From: Pelagadaptatus aseana
Lineage (GTDB): Bacteria > Pseudomonadota > Gammaproteobacteria > Pseudomonadales > Cellvibrionaceae
Length of the DNA stretch: 64,000 bases
NCBI GenBank assembly: GCA_040365065.1
Contig: BAABNI010000013.1
Coordinates: 1-64,000, forward strand
Direction of reading: 5' to 3'
The notes beneath the pieces are model-generated. The model did not search any database. It saw only the letters and a list, made by a program, of their open reading frames with translations, and was not told where the DNA came from. The position numbers and the translations under genes are program-made. Of this stretch, positions 23,893 to 31,827 are shown piece by piece. Each line of letters starts with the position of its first letter. Position 1 is the stretch's first letter.

Positions 23893-25440
23893 TTAAACAC
23901 CTTCGTGCTGGGGATGTGCCTTGGTGGAACCTGACTCAAGCAGGTTCAGCGCGTGCAAGTAAGCCTTGGCGGAGGCTGCCACCACGTCGGTATCGGCCCC
24001 GACACCATTAACAATCAAACCGTCACGAGCCAGACGAACCGTCACATCACCCTGCGCCTCGGTACCCGAAGTAATCGCATTGACCGAGTAAAGCTCCAGA
24101 TCAGCGCCACTGTTAGCCGCCTTCTCAATCGCCTTGAAGGTGGCATCAACCGGGCCACTGCCCTCGGAACTGACGTCGATCTGCTCTCCAGACTTTTTCA
24201 ATACCAGACTGGCCGAAGGCGTTGTACCTGTTTTACAGGTCACCTCCATACTTTTGAACGCGTAGATATCTTCACAGGCATCCGCAGTGCCATCAACCAC
24301 CAGAGTCTGCAGATCCTCATCGAAAATTTCGTGCTTGCGATCCGCCAGATCCTTAAAGCGCTTAAAGACCTCGTTAAACTCATCCTTATCGTCAAAGCTG
24401 ATACCCAGCTCCTCAAAACGCGCCCTGACCGCCGCACGCCCTGAGTGCTTACCCAATACCAACTTGTTGGTATTCCAACCCACATCCTGAGCCACCATAA
24501 TTTCATAGGTTTCACGGTGCTTGAGCACACCGTCCTGATGGATACCGGACTCGTGGGCAAACGCATTGGCCCCCACAATGGCCTTATTGGGCTGAACCGG
24601 GAACCCGGTCACACTGGCCACCAGGCGCGAAGTGGGAACTATATGAGTCGTATCGATATGAGTCTCCACCGGGTAGAAATCCTTGCGGGTGCGCACCGCC
24701 ATCACCAGCTCCTCCAGTGAGGCATTACCAGCACGCTCGCCCAGACCGTTAATGGTGCACTCAACCTGACGCACCCCATTCATCACGGCCGACAATGAAT
24801 TGGCAACCGCCAGACCCAAATCGTTGTGGCAATGGGTAGAAAAAATCGCCTTATCGGAATTGGGCACATTTTCAATAACGCGACGGAACATACCGCCATA
24901 CTCTTCAGGCGTACCATAACCAACGGTATCGGGAATATTGATGGTACCGGCCCCGGCATCAATTACGGCCTCGATGATGCGGAACATAAAATCGTCTTCA
25001 GAGCGGCTGCCGTCCTCCAGAGAAAACTCGACGTCATCACACAGATTACGCGCCATCTTCACCGCGTTAACCGCCTGCTCCAACACCGCATCCGGCTCCA
25101 TCTGCAACTTGTACTTCATATGAATCGGCGAAGTGGCAATAAAGGTGTGAATACGACCGGCATTGGCATTCTTCAGCGCCTCACCCGCCCTTTCAATATC
25201 TGGCCGGACAGCGCGAGCCAAGCTGCAAACACGGGAATCTTTCACCGCTTCAGCCACTGCCTTGACCGACTCAAAATCACCGGGACTGGCAATGGCAAAA
25301 CCGGCCTCAATGACATCCACCCGCATCATTTCCAGCATTTTGGCGATGCGAATTTTTTCTTCACGGGTCATGGACGCACCCGGGCTCTGCTCACCGTCAC
25401 GTAAGGTGGTATCAAAAATAACTAACTTGTCTTTACTCAT
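23893..25440 (-). CDS. leuA: 2-isopropylmalate synthase
   Basis: Condenses acetyl-CoA with 2-oxoisovalerate, the committed step of leucine synthesis. A 515-residue type-1 LeuA: DTTLRDGEQSPGASM (metal and substrate loop) at the N-terminus, STHCHNDLGLAVAN with the metal-binding HxH, the HESGIHQDG block, and a C-terminal leucine-binding regulatory domain (about 385-500) for feedback inhibition. The ATG at 25440 is preceded by a GGGGA element; a longer open frame of 14 codons upstream was rejected. It is not linked to leuBCD here. A leader with a leucine-rich peptide and a terminator precedes it, so expression is probably controlled by attenuation. Confidence 0.95.
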   Translation of the reverse strand: MSKDKLVIFDTTLRDGEQSPGASMTREEKIRIAKMLEMMRVDVIEAGFAIASPGDFESVKAVAEAVKDSRVCSLARAVRPDIERAGEALKNANAGRIHTFIATSPIHMKYKLQMEPDAVLEQAVNAVKMARNLCDDVEFSLEDGSRSEDDFMFRIIEAVIDAGAGTINIPDTVGYGTPEEYGGMFRRVIENVPNSDKAIFSTHCHNDLGLAVANSLSAVMNGVRQVECTINGLGERAGNASLEELVMAVRTRKDFYPVETHIDTTHIVPTSRLVASVTGFPVQPNKAIVGANAFAHESGIHQDGVLKHRETYEIMVAQDVGWNTNKLVLGKHSGRAAVRARFEELGISFDDKDEFNEVFKRFKDLADRKHEIFDEDLQTLVVDGTADACEDIYAFKSMEVTCKTGTTPSASLVLKKSGEQIDVSSEGSGPVDATFKAIEKAANSGADLELYSVNAITSGTEAQGDVTVRLARDGLIVNGVGADTDVVAASAKAYLHALNLLESGSTKAHPQHEGV

Positions 25441-25489
25441 GGTATTTCCCCAACAGTGCCGCCACTTCAGCAACACAAACAATCAATAT

Positions 25490-25534
25490 AAAAAAGCAGA
25501 AACATGAGCCGGAGGCTCGAGACGGATCACTGCA
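25490..25534 (-). promoter_or_regulatory. Attenuator terminator of the leuA leader
   Basis: On the minus strand GCAG, then GAGCC-TCC-GGCTC, then CTGC can form a bipartite hairpin that ends in six T (25490-25495). It begins at the end of the leader peptide and lies 50 nt before the leuA start, the place expected for an attenuator. The inner stem is only 5 bp, so its strength is uncertain. Confidence 0.55.
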
Positions 25535-25616
25535 GTCGCAATAGATACTTTAGCAGTGCCACAAACAGGCGTGAGCTTCTGATCAGAAGCTGGGAATGTT
25601 CAATAAAAGCGTTCAT
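25527..25616 (-). CDS. leuL: leuA leader peptide, leucine-rich
   Basis: A 29-codon frame with eight leucines (residues 10, 11, 17, 21, 22, 25, 26 and 28), clustered in the second half: SQLLIRSSRLFVALLKYLLR. It starts about 40 nt downstream of a predicted transcription start, and the stop overlaps the attenuator. Ribosome stalling at leucine codons during leucine shortage would favour an antiterminator and let transcription continue into leuA. The perfect 18-bp palindrome at 25574-25591, within the reading frame, could be the pause or alternative hairpin. The ribosome-binding site is weak. Confidence 0.68.
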   Translation of the reverse strand: MNAFIEHSQLLIRSSRLFVALLKYLLRLQ

Positions 25617-25663
25617 CAATTATCAATCCGGAACGGCATCAAGGCCGGCTAATCTATGGTGCC

Positions 25664-25692
25664 ACTATAATCAGGCCACCCTCTCATATCAA
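25664..25692 (-). promoter_or_regulatory. Sigma-70 promoter of the leuA leader transcript
   Basis: On the minus strand TTGATA (25692-25687) and TATAGT (25669-25664) are separated by exactly 17 bp, a good sigma-70 match. Transcription would start near 25657, about 40 nt before the leader peptide. Several TTAGGAT/ATCCTAA motifs between 25698 and 25780 could bind a regulator. Confidence 0.7.
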
Positions 25693-25814
25693 TACACATC
25701 CTAATAAATGATCTTATTTAGGATGAAATTGCAATAAAAGAGCACCATAACCAGCCAAGCGAAAACATTATCCTAAAATAAATCAAAAACAAGAAGAAAC
25801 AACCTTTAGCCTAC

Positions 25815-25846
25815 CCCAAAAACAACAACGCCGGCTTGCGCCGGCG
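25815..25846 (-). terminator. Rho-independent terminator of the M15 peptidase gene
   Basis: CGCCGGC (25829-25835) and GCCGGCG (25840-25846) form a perfect 7-bp GC stem with a TTGC loop; on the minus strand it is followed by a T/G-rich tract. It lies 22 nt after the peptidase stop. Confidence 0.75.
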
Positions 25847-25867
25847 CTGAAAGTCTTTATGACTGGA

Positions 25868-26768
25868 TTAAACCACCTTGATATGCCATGGCTCAAACCG
25901 CACACCCAGCTGATTATCCTGGGTGTATCGTATTTGCACATAACCCAGATCCTGCATGCGCTTGAACTCATCGGTTTCCGCAAACTGATCGGTAAAGTTG
26001 CGAGCACCCCAACCGACACGACCCACATCAAAATCACCAATGCCATGAAACGAGTGACCGGGAGGTGCCAGAGAACGGGAAGCTTTGGACAGGTTGTAAT
26101 TTGAAGCCGCCGCCTTTGCCAAGAACAAATGCATCTGCTTGACGTTACTGCGGATACCGGAAGTCAGAATAATGTTGGAACCGATATCCTTCTTCAGCTT
26201 GTCGTAGTACGCCAGAGAATCTCCCCGGAACAGAAAATGCCCCGAGTAAGGCACCTTATAGGTATCGGCCTTGGCAATGCGATCGGTCAACTGATGAGAC
26301 ACCTTCTCTCCCAGAAAGCCGTAATCAGCCGCTTCGGTAAAGAAAACCTTCTCGATAAAATCCAACTCGCGCTTGGTAAATTCGCCCACCGAGTTATAAC
26401 GCTTGGCAAACTTCAGGGCATCGTCAAAGGCCAGCACATTAAAATTGCCATGCCCGACCACCTTCTGAACCCGCTCAAGCCGAAGCAGAACCGACTGCAT
26501 CAGGGCCCACTCGGATTCCGGCAGACGGATATCATCTTCGAACTCGCGCTCAAAGAAACGAACTTTATCTTCTATGGATGTAGCGACCAGCTTGCCACTA
26601 CCTTCGACTGGGGCCTCAGAGTCAGCCACCGGCTCACTGGCAGCAGCCAGTGCATCATCCCCAAACTCCTCAGGAGCTGAATCATGAGCCAACTGCCACA
26701 AATAAGCGTTGGATCCAGTAAACGCAGCTCCAGCAAAAAAAACCGGTCAAAAGATCACGGCGATTCAC
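25868..26768 (-). CDS. M15 (VanY-type) D,D-carboxypeptidase-like, apparent frameshift in the Tat signal
   Basis: The mature part belongs to the VanY/M15B peptidases, which trim D-Ala from peptidoglycan peptides: SGIRS, the zinc site HSFHGIGDFDVG and the C-terminal EPWH are present. In the frame of the domain no ATG or GTG exists at the N-terminus, only TTG 26701. A GTG at 26768, preceded by AAGGGG, opens MNRRDLLTGFF, a twin-arginine signal start, in another frame. Removing one T from the run of eight T (plus-strand A, 26735-26742) joins them to a perfect Tat signal continuing AGAAFTGSNAYLW. So the gene is frameshifted by homopolymer slippage, read by slippage, or affected by a sequencing error. 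It is otherwise intact (about 300 residues). Confidence 0.8.
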
Positions 26769-26905
26769 GTAGGCAACCCCTTAAAAACAAACAAAGTCTA
26801 AGAAACGATCTTTATATGATCAAAATCTATTTATAGATCACAAGATATCACAAAACTAGGTCTGGCTCGACAATCCCCCCTCGTTATTTCGATGGGTTTT
26901 AACTA

Positions 26906-27820
26906 TCACATCGATTGGGCAGAACCTGAATCCAGACCTATCTGATAGCGGCGCCAGGCCGCCCACAACAAACCGATAAAAATCTGTAAAGCCCCATACA
27001 ACAAGAGGGTAAACAGAACAAAATCGCCCACCGGATCCATCTGCCCTGCTACAGCAGGAAACAGCGAAGCTTTAATCAGCAAGCCCAAATTGGTGTTGCG
27101 CACCGCCACCTCAACCTCGATAGCAACCGTATCCGGGCGTGACAATCCGGCCATAGCCGGCGGGATAGCCCCCACCAGAATCAACCCGACAAAAAAGCCG
27201 CCAATAATCAGCATATTGTCCAGACCAAAGGCCTCGGTATCCAGCCGACCCGCACCCGCCGAGCCAATCACAATCGCCACGATCACCAGCATTGAGCCTC
27301 TCACGCCCCACTTTGAGATAAGCTCCGCCCGCTTGGGAAAGAGGTGGTAGCAGAGCATACCGAGCATCAACGGCAGCAATAAAAAGACCGCAATTTCTAT
27401 GGCAATCTGGGCCGCCGGCATTTCAAAATCGGCTGGCATATATTCACTGATCAGCAACCCCATAATAATGGGCGTAGAAACCAGACACCCAAGAGTTGTT
27501 ACCGCCGTAATGCTGATCGACAGAGGAATATTTCCCCGTGCAAGGTAGGTATAGATATTGGAAACCGTGCCACCGGGAATGGCCGCAATCAGCGCCAGAC
27601 CAACCAGCACTCCGGCCTCCAGACTGACGGTCTGGATAATCCCCCAGGTCATTAATGGCACCGCTATCAGCTGCACCATTAAGCCAATCAGAACGGCCTT
27701 TGGCTCACGTAAAACATCTCTGAAATCAGACACCTTCAGAGTCGCTCCCATACCCAGCATTGCCAGGGTCAGTTGGGTAGCAGCAAACCAGTATTCATTG
27801 GCCAGATACCAGGCAAACAT
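26906..27820 (-). CDS. Bile acid:sodium symporter family (BASS) transporter
   Basis: A roughly 304-residue protein with nine to ten predicted TM helices of the BASS/SBF fold. The unwound-helix motif is GGTVSNIYTYLARG (about 84-97) and a second, EVEVAVRNTNLGLLIKASLF, is near 243-262; the crossing of these makes the sodium and substrate site. Substrates of bacterial members range from bile acids to pantoate and other organic acids and cannot be told here. Start ATG 27820 (TGAGA nearby), with GTG 27826 possible. It stands alone between the M15 peptidase and a chemoreceptor gene. Confidence 0.88.
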   Translation of the reverse strand: MFAWYLANEYWFAATQLTLAMLGMGATLKVSDFRDVLREPKAVLIGLMVQLIAVPLMTWGIIQTVSLEAGVLVGLALIAAIPGGTVSNIYTYLARGNIPLSISITAVTTLGCLVSTPIIMGLLISEYMPADFEMPAAQIAIEIAVFLLLPLMLGMLCYHLFPKRAELISKWGVRGSMLVIVAIVIGSAGAGRLDTEAFGLDNMLIIGGFFVGLILVGAIPPAMAGLSRPDTVAIEVEVAVRNTNLGLLIKASLFPAVAGQMDPVGDFVLFTLLLYGALQIFIGLLWAAWRRYQIGLDSGSAQSM

Positions 27821-27972
27821 ACTCACATCTCAATTATCGTTATCTAGTTATTATGCCCACCTTAACAGGCAGAACACCGAAGAGCATTTTACCCTCCGGT
27901 GCGCAAAGAGAGTGCGTATTTTGCGGCCAGATTAACAGTCTTCTTCGCCCTAAAACCCCTGCAAGACAAGGG

Positions 27973-29598
27973 TTAAGATAATTTGAAGCGGGTTACGGAA
28001 TCACTTAATTCATGGGCCGACTGCATGGTATCAGCGGCAAGATCACCGTTGCGTTTGGCCACTTCGTAATTTTCACGCGTGTGCTCTGACATCGCAGTGA
28101 GATTCTGGCTGATCTCATCGGCCACCTGACTCTGCTGCTCGGTTGCCGTAGCCGTTTGCACAGCTACATCGGAAACACGCATGGAAGCCTCGGTAATCTT
28201 CTGCAGTGCATCCAGAGTTTGCTGGGACAGGGCCACGGTTTCCTGTGTCGCATCATGCCCTTTGCTGATTGACTTAACCGCATCCTCTACTCCAGTTTGC
28301 AGCGACTCGATCATTTCCTGAATGCTCTGAGTGGAATCCTGGGTTTTACTGGCCAGTGACCTCACCTCATCAGCCACCACCGCAAAGCCTCGACCCTGTT
28401 CACCGGCTCTGGCCGCCTCAATAGCCGCATTCAAAGCCAACAGATTGGTCTGCTCAGCAATACCGCGAATCACATCCAGCACAGAGGCAATATCCGCTGA
28501 ATTGGTCGATAAGCGCGAAATCACTTCCGCAGCCTGATTAACCGTTTGCGACAGACTTTCAATGGTGGCCACCGAATTCTGGGTTATGCGACTGCCCTCT
28601 TCCGTCAAACTATTCACCTCGGCAATTTCCGAAGCGGTTAACTGCGCGTTCTGAGCCACCTCTTTCACGGCGTACGACATTTCATTGACTGCAGTGACAA
28701 TCACCTCGACCTTTTCTGTCTGCTTCTGGCTGATTTCACGCACTTGATCCGCCCCGCTATTAAGACGTCCGACACCATCGATCAACCCCGAAGAGCCATC
28801 GGCAATGGATCGAATCAGGGCCGTCAAACCGTCCATTAACGCATCCAGATCATGGGCCACCCGCCCAATCTCGTCTTTGCGGGTGGAGTGTATCCGGCGA
28901 GTCAGGTCACCATCACCACTGTTCAAACCTTTAAGCTCATGGGACAACTCTTCCAGAGCATCCGCCATGGCCTTGGGTGCCACAACACCGGCCACCAACA
29001 TCAGAATAATCACCACACCACTGACAATCAGCAACACCATCTGGCTGCCATGAACCGACTCAGAGGTCATAACCCTCATTTCCCCACTGGCCAGATCCGC
29101 CGCTTCACCAGCGATATCGTAAAAGTCCCTGAGCTTGCCAAATGCCTTGAGCGAAGCACCCTCACTCAAAGCTTTAGCAGCAGACGAATCACCCGCAGCC
29201 ATTAAATCAAACACTTTGGCTGCAGTATTTTTCCACTGTTTAAAACTCGCCTCGAAGCCATTCAGCTTGGCAATAAGATCAGGACTGTCACTCAACAGTG
29301 ACTTGTACTTCTGCATGCGGTCATAAGCCTGTTGGGCGTTTTCTTCAAAATCTTTTCTGACCTCTACCGCAGGCGCGCTGCCCAGCAACAACTGCAGTTC
29401 TGCCACACGGGCCTGATACAGATCCCGGTCGGCATTCAATACAGCCGATATGGCCGGGTTAAATGATTGCGCAAACAGCAACATCCCGCGCTCGGTCTTT
29501 GACACCAGAGACACGCTCATCGCAACAACCACAATAAAAAACAGCGCGAGGCCACAGAAAGTGGCGCTGTAGCGCACCCGGATGCTATTAAAGTCCAT
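27973..29598 (-). CDS. Methyl-accepting chemotaxis protein (four-helix-bundle type)
   Basis: A 541-residue transmembrane chemoreceptor. TM1 is about 10-30, a helical periplasmic region follows (about 32-185) with repeated Leu/Ala heptads like four-helix-bundle sensors, TM2 is about 187-210, HAMP about 212-265, and the signalling hairpin spans about 320-520 with the conserved tip AEQTNLLALNAAIEAARAGE (in two pieces) and RGFAVVADEVRSLA. No C-terminal CheR/CheB pentapeptide is evident. The ligand is unknown. It lies 374 bp from the divergent-side yjiK gene and no che genes are near. Confidence 0.92.
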   Translation of the reverse strand: MDFNSIRVRYSATFCGLALFFIVVVAMSVSLVSKTERGMLLFAQSFNPAISAVLNADRDLYQARVAELQLLLGSAPAVEVRKDFEENAQQAYDRMQKYKSLLSDSPDLIAKLNGFEASFKQWKNTAAKVFDLMAAGDSSAAKALSEGASLKAFGKLRDFYDIAGEAADLASGEMRVMTSESVHGSQMVLLIVSGVVIILMLVAGVVAPKAMADALEELSHELKGLNSGDGDLTRRIHSTRKDEIGRVAHDLDALMDGLTALIRSIADGSSGLIDGVGRLNSGADQVREISQKQTEKVEVIVTAVNEMSYAVKEVAQNAQLTASEIAEVNSLTEEGSRITQNSVATIESLSQTVNQAAEVISRLSTNSADIASVLDVIRGIAEQTNLLALNAAIEAARAGEQGRGFAVVADEVRSLASKTQDSTQSIQEMIESLQTGVEDAVKSISKGHDATQETVALSQQTLDALQKITEASMRVSDVAVQTATATEQQSQVADEISQNLTAMSEHTRENYEVAKRNGDLAADTMQSAHELSDSVTRFKLS

Positions 29599-29802
29599 AA
29601 TGAAAACCTGATCAGTGGTGGGGTTGTTTCAGCATAGCCCAGTATCGGGCCATCCTCTGAACTTCATCGGCGCGCAGGCGCCCATCTTTAACCATTGCCC
29701 CCCAAGCAAGCGCACTGTCATAAAAGATTCACAAACCAGCAAGCCCAACGTCATCTCAACTGGCCACACTGTGGCATCCTCAAATCAGAGAGAAGCGTCA
29801 CC

Positions 29803-30732
29803 ATGAAATACCTGCTGGCGCAAATGGACTTGCACAACCACACATTCTTCCACCGCCTGTCACTTCAACAAGCGGGCTACCTAGCTGTAGCCAGTTTATT
29901 GCTGGCGATCCTGATCCAGATAGTCAGCCATGCTCACGCCAAACTGCCCGCGGGAACCACGCTGACCTTATCGGATTACCAACTGACAGTGCGGGCCTTG
30001 CCACTGACCGGAATAACCGAAAACGCCTCCGGCCTGAGCCACAATCAGGACACCGGGACACTGTTTGCGGTTATCAACAACCCCACCAAGATGATTGAAC
30101 TGGACATTCACGGTCAGGTCTTGCGACACATAGACCTGCATGGATTCCACGATACCGAAGGACTGGTATACCTTGGCAATCAACGCTTTGCCATCACCGA
30201 AGAAAGACGACGCAGCGTCGCCATCATCACCATTGGCCCCACTACGCGCACCAGCTATCGCCAGGACGCCCAACTGCTGACGCTGCCATTGACGACGGGT
30301 AACAACAAAGGGTTTGAAGGCATCAGTTTCGATGCAAGAACCGACAGTCTGTTTGTGGTGAACGAAAAATCACCCAGAGCCCTGTACCAAATTACCGGCT
30401 TCACCCGGCAGGCAAAAGCGCAATCCGTTTCTTCCCTCTGGAATCTTGAAGAAAACAACTTTGGCAATCGCGATTTCTCCGGCATTCACTTCGATCCCGA
30501 CACCAACAATCTGCTGCTGTTAAGTGACGAATCCAGAAAAATCAGCGAGGTGTCCATCGCCGGTGATCTATTGTCTGAGCTGAGCCTACCCAGAGGCTTC
30601 CCCGGTTTGCTCCCCGGCATCCCTCAACCGGAAGGCATCACCATGGACGACAATGGCAATCTCTATATACTCAGCGAGCCCAACCTCTTTTATCGCTTTG
30701 AGAGAAAAAATAATCGCGAAAGAAGCCGATAA
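29803..30732 (+). CDS. SdiA-regulated/YjiK-like beta-propeller protein
   Basis: A 309-residue exported protein: an N-terminal hydrophobic segment (about 20-38, AGYLAVASLLLAILIQIV) acts as signal or anchor, followed by a YjiK/SdiA-regulated domain predicted to be a beta-propeller. Typical blocks are ENASGLSHNQDTGTLFAVIN, HDTEGLVYL, KGFEGISFD and PQPEGITMDDNGNLYI. It binds no recognised substrate; YjiK is a conserved extracytoplasmic protein of unknown function. ATG 29803 was chosen because the residues before it are not conserved in type. It precedes a solute-binding lipoprotein on the same strand by 79 nt. Confidence 0.84.
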   Translation: MKYLLAQMDLHNHTFFHRLSLQQAGYLAVASLLLAILIQIVSHAHAKLPAGTTLTLSDYQLTVRALPLTGITENASGLSHNQDTGTLFAVINNPTKMIELDIHGQVLRHIDLHGFHDTEGLVYLGNQRFAITEERRRSVAIITIGPTTRTSYRQDAQLLTLPLTTGNNKGFEGISFDARTDSLFVVNEKSPRALYQITGFTRQAKAQSVSSLWNLEENNFGNRDFSGIHFDPDTNNLLLLSDESRKISEVSIAGDLLSELSLPRGFPGLLPGIPQPEGITMDDNGNLYILSEPNLFYRFERKNNRERSR

Positions 30733-30811
30733 TAAAGAAAACTGTTCCTGTTTCGGTCTAGAATCAATACAGCCATCGATTTGATGACCCATTATAACAA
30801 CAGGAGCAGTC

Positions 30812-31807
30812 ATGCCCCGGCACTGTCGCACACCCAAGTCTCGTCCATCCTTTGCTGCGCTTGGCTTGAGCCTTATCATGTCGCTCACCCTCCTCTCGGG
30901 TTGCGGCAACAGCGATCAGGATCACACCATTCGAATTGCACTCAACCCCTGGCCCGGTTACGAATATCTGTATCTGGCCGAACAGAAAGGCTTCTTTAAA
31001 GAGGAAGGGGCCAATATCGAAATTGTTCAGCTCATGTCACTGAGCGATTCCCAAAGAGCCTATACCAACGGTCGGGTTGACGGGCTGGCCAGCACCCTGA
31101 TTGAAGCGGTTCAGGCGGAACCACTGGGAGGCGCTCCGCTCTCGGTGATTCTGGTGTCAGATTTTTCCAATGGCGGCGATGTGATTCTGGCCAATAACGA
31201 AATCGACAACATGTCTGCTCTAAAAGGCAAAACCGTCGGTGCCGAGCTCTCATCTCTAGGGCTGTTTGTCCTACAACGGGCCCTGACCAGGCACGGAATG
31301 ACTCTGGAGGATGTCCGTCTTGTCAACACCGAGCAGGCGCAGGGCCTAAACGCTCTACAACAGGGCCGCATTGACGCCTTTGTGACCTATCCACCGGAAT
31401 CCCTCAATATTCTCAATCAGGGCGGTTACCAGCAAATCTTTGACAGCTCCGAAATCCCCTTTGAAATCATCGACACTCTGGCAATCGCCAAGCACATACT
31501 GCAAGCCAAACCCGAACTCCCGGGCCAGATACACCGCGCATGGCAAAAAGCGCTGGATTACACCAAACATAATCCCGATGACGCACTGCAGATCATGGCC
31601 GAACGACAAGGCATTACAGTTGAAGAGTTCCAGGCCGTCACCAACGATCTGTTTATCATCGACAGCAGCAGTCAGGCCAATCTACTCAACGACCCGCTTA
31701 AAATTGAAACCTCAGCCAAAGCTGTGTGTAAGACACTGGTGCACACAGGCGCCTTGCAAATCGACTGTAATCAAATGAAACCCATCGCCTGGAAAGGCGC
31801 CCAGTAA
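30812..31807 (+). CDS. Solute-binding lipoprotein (NMT1/SsuA-type)
   Basis: A 331-residue periplasmic-binding-type lipoprotein. The signal is followed by a lipobox (TLLSGC, Cys about 31). The NMT1/THI5/SsuA fold is indicated by IALNPWPGYEYLYLAEQKGFF, the mid-domain VDGLAST, LKGKTVGAELSSLG and GRIDAFVTYPPE. Members bind sulfonates, nitrate, thiamine precursors or similar. No ABC permease or ATPase is adjacent; instead the hybrid kinase gene begins 20 nt downstream. So it may act as a ligand-binding co-receptor for the kinase rather than as an uptake component. The ATG follows AGGAG. Confidence 0.85.
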   Translation: MPRHCRTPKSRPSFAALGLSLIMSLTLLSGCGNSDQDHTIRIALNPWPGYEYLYLAEQKGFFKEEGANIEIVQLMSLSDSQRAYTNGRVDGLASTLIEAVQAEPLGGAPLSVILVSDFSNGGDVILANNEIDNMSALKGKTVGAELSSLGLFVLQRALTRHGMTLEDVRLVNTEQAQGLNALQQGRIDAFVTYPPESLNILNQGGYQQIFDSSEIPFEIIDTLAIAKHILQAKPELPGQIHRAWQKALDYTKHNPDDALQIMAERQGITVEEFQAVTNDLFIIDSSSQANLLNDPLKIETSAKAVCKTLVHTGALQIDCNQMKPIAWKGAQ

Positions 31808-31827
31808 GAAAAACCCGTCGGAAATCC

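Noticed and set aside
25815..25846. Possible regulatory palindrome near the M15 peptidase
   Set aside because: GC stem plus T/G-rich run immediately after the stop codon is explained as a terminator.
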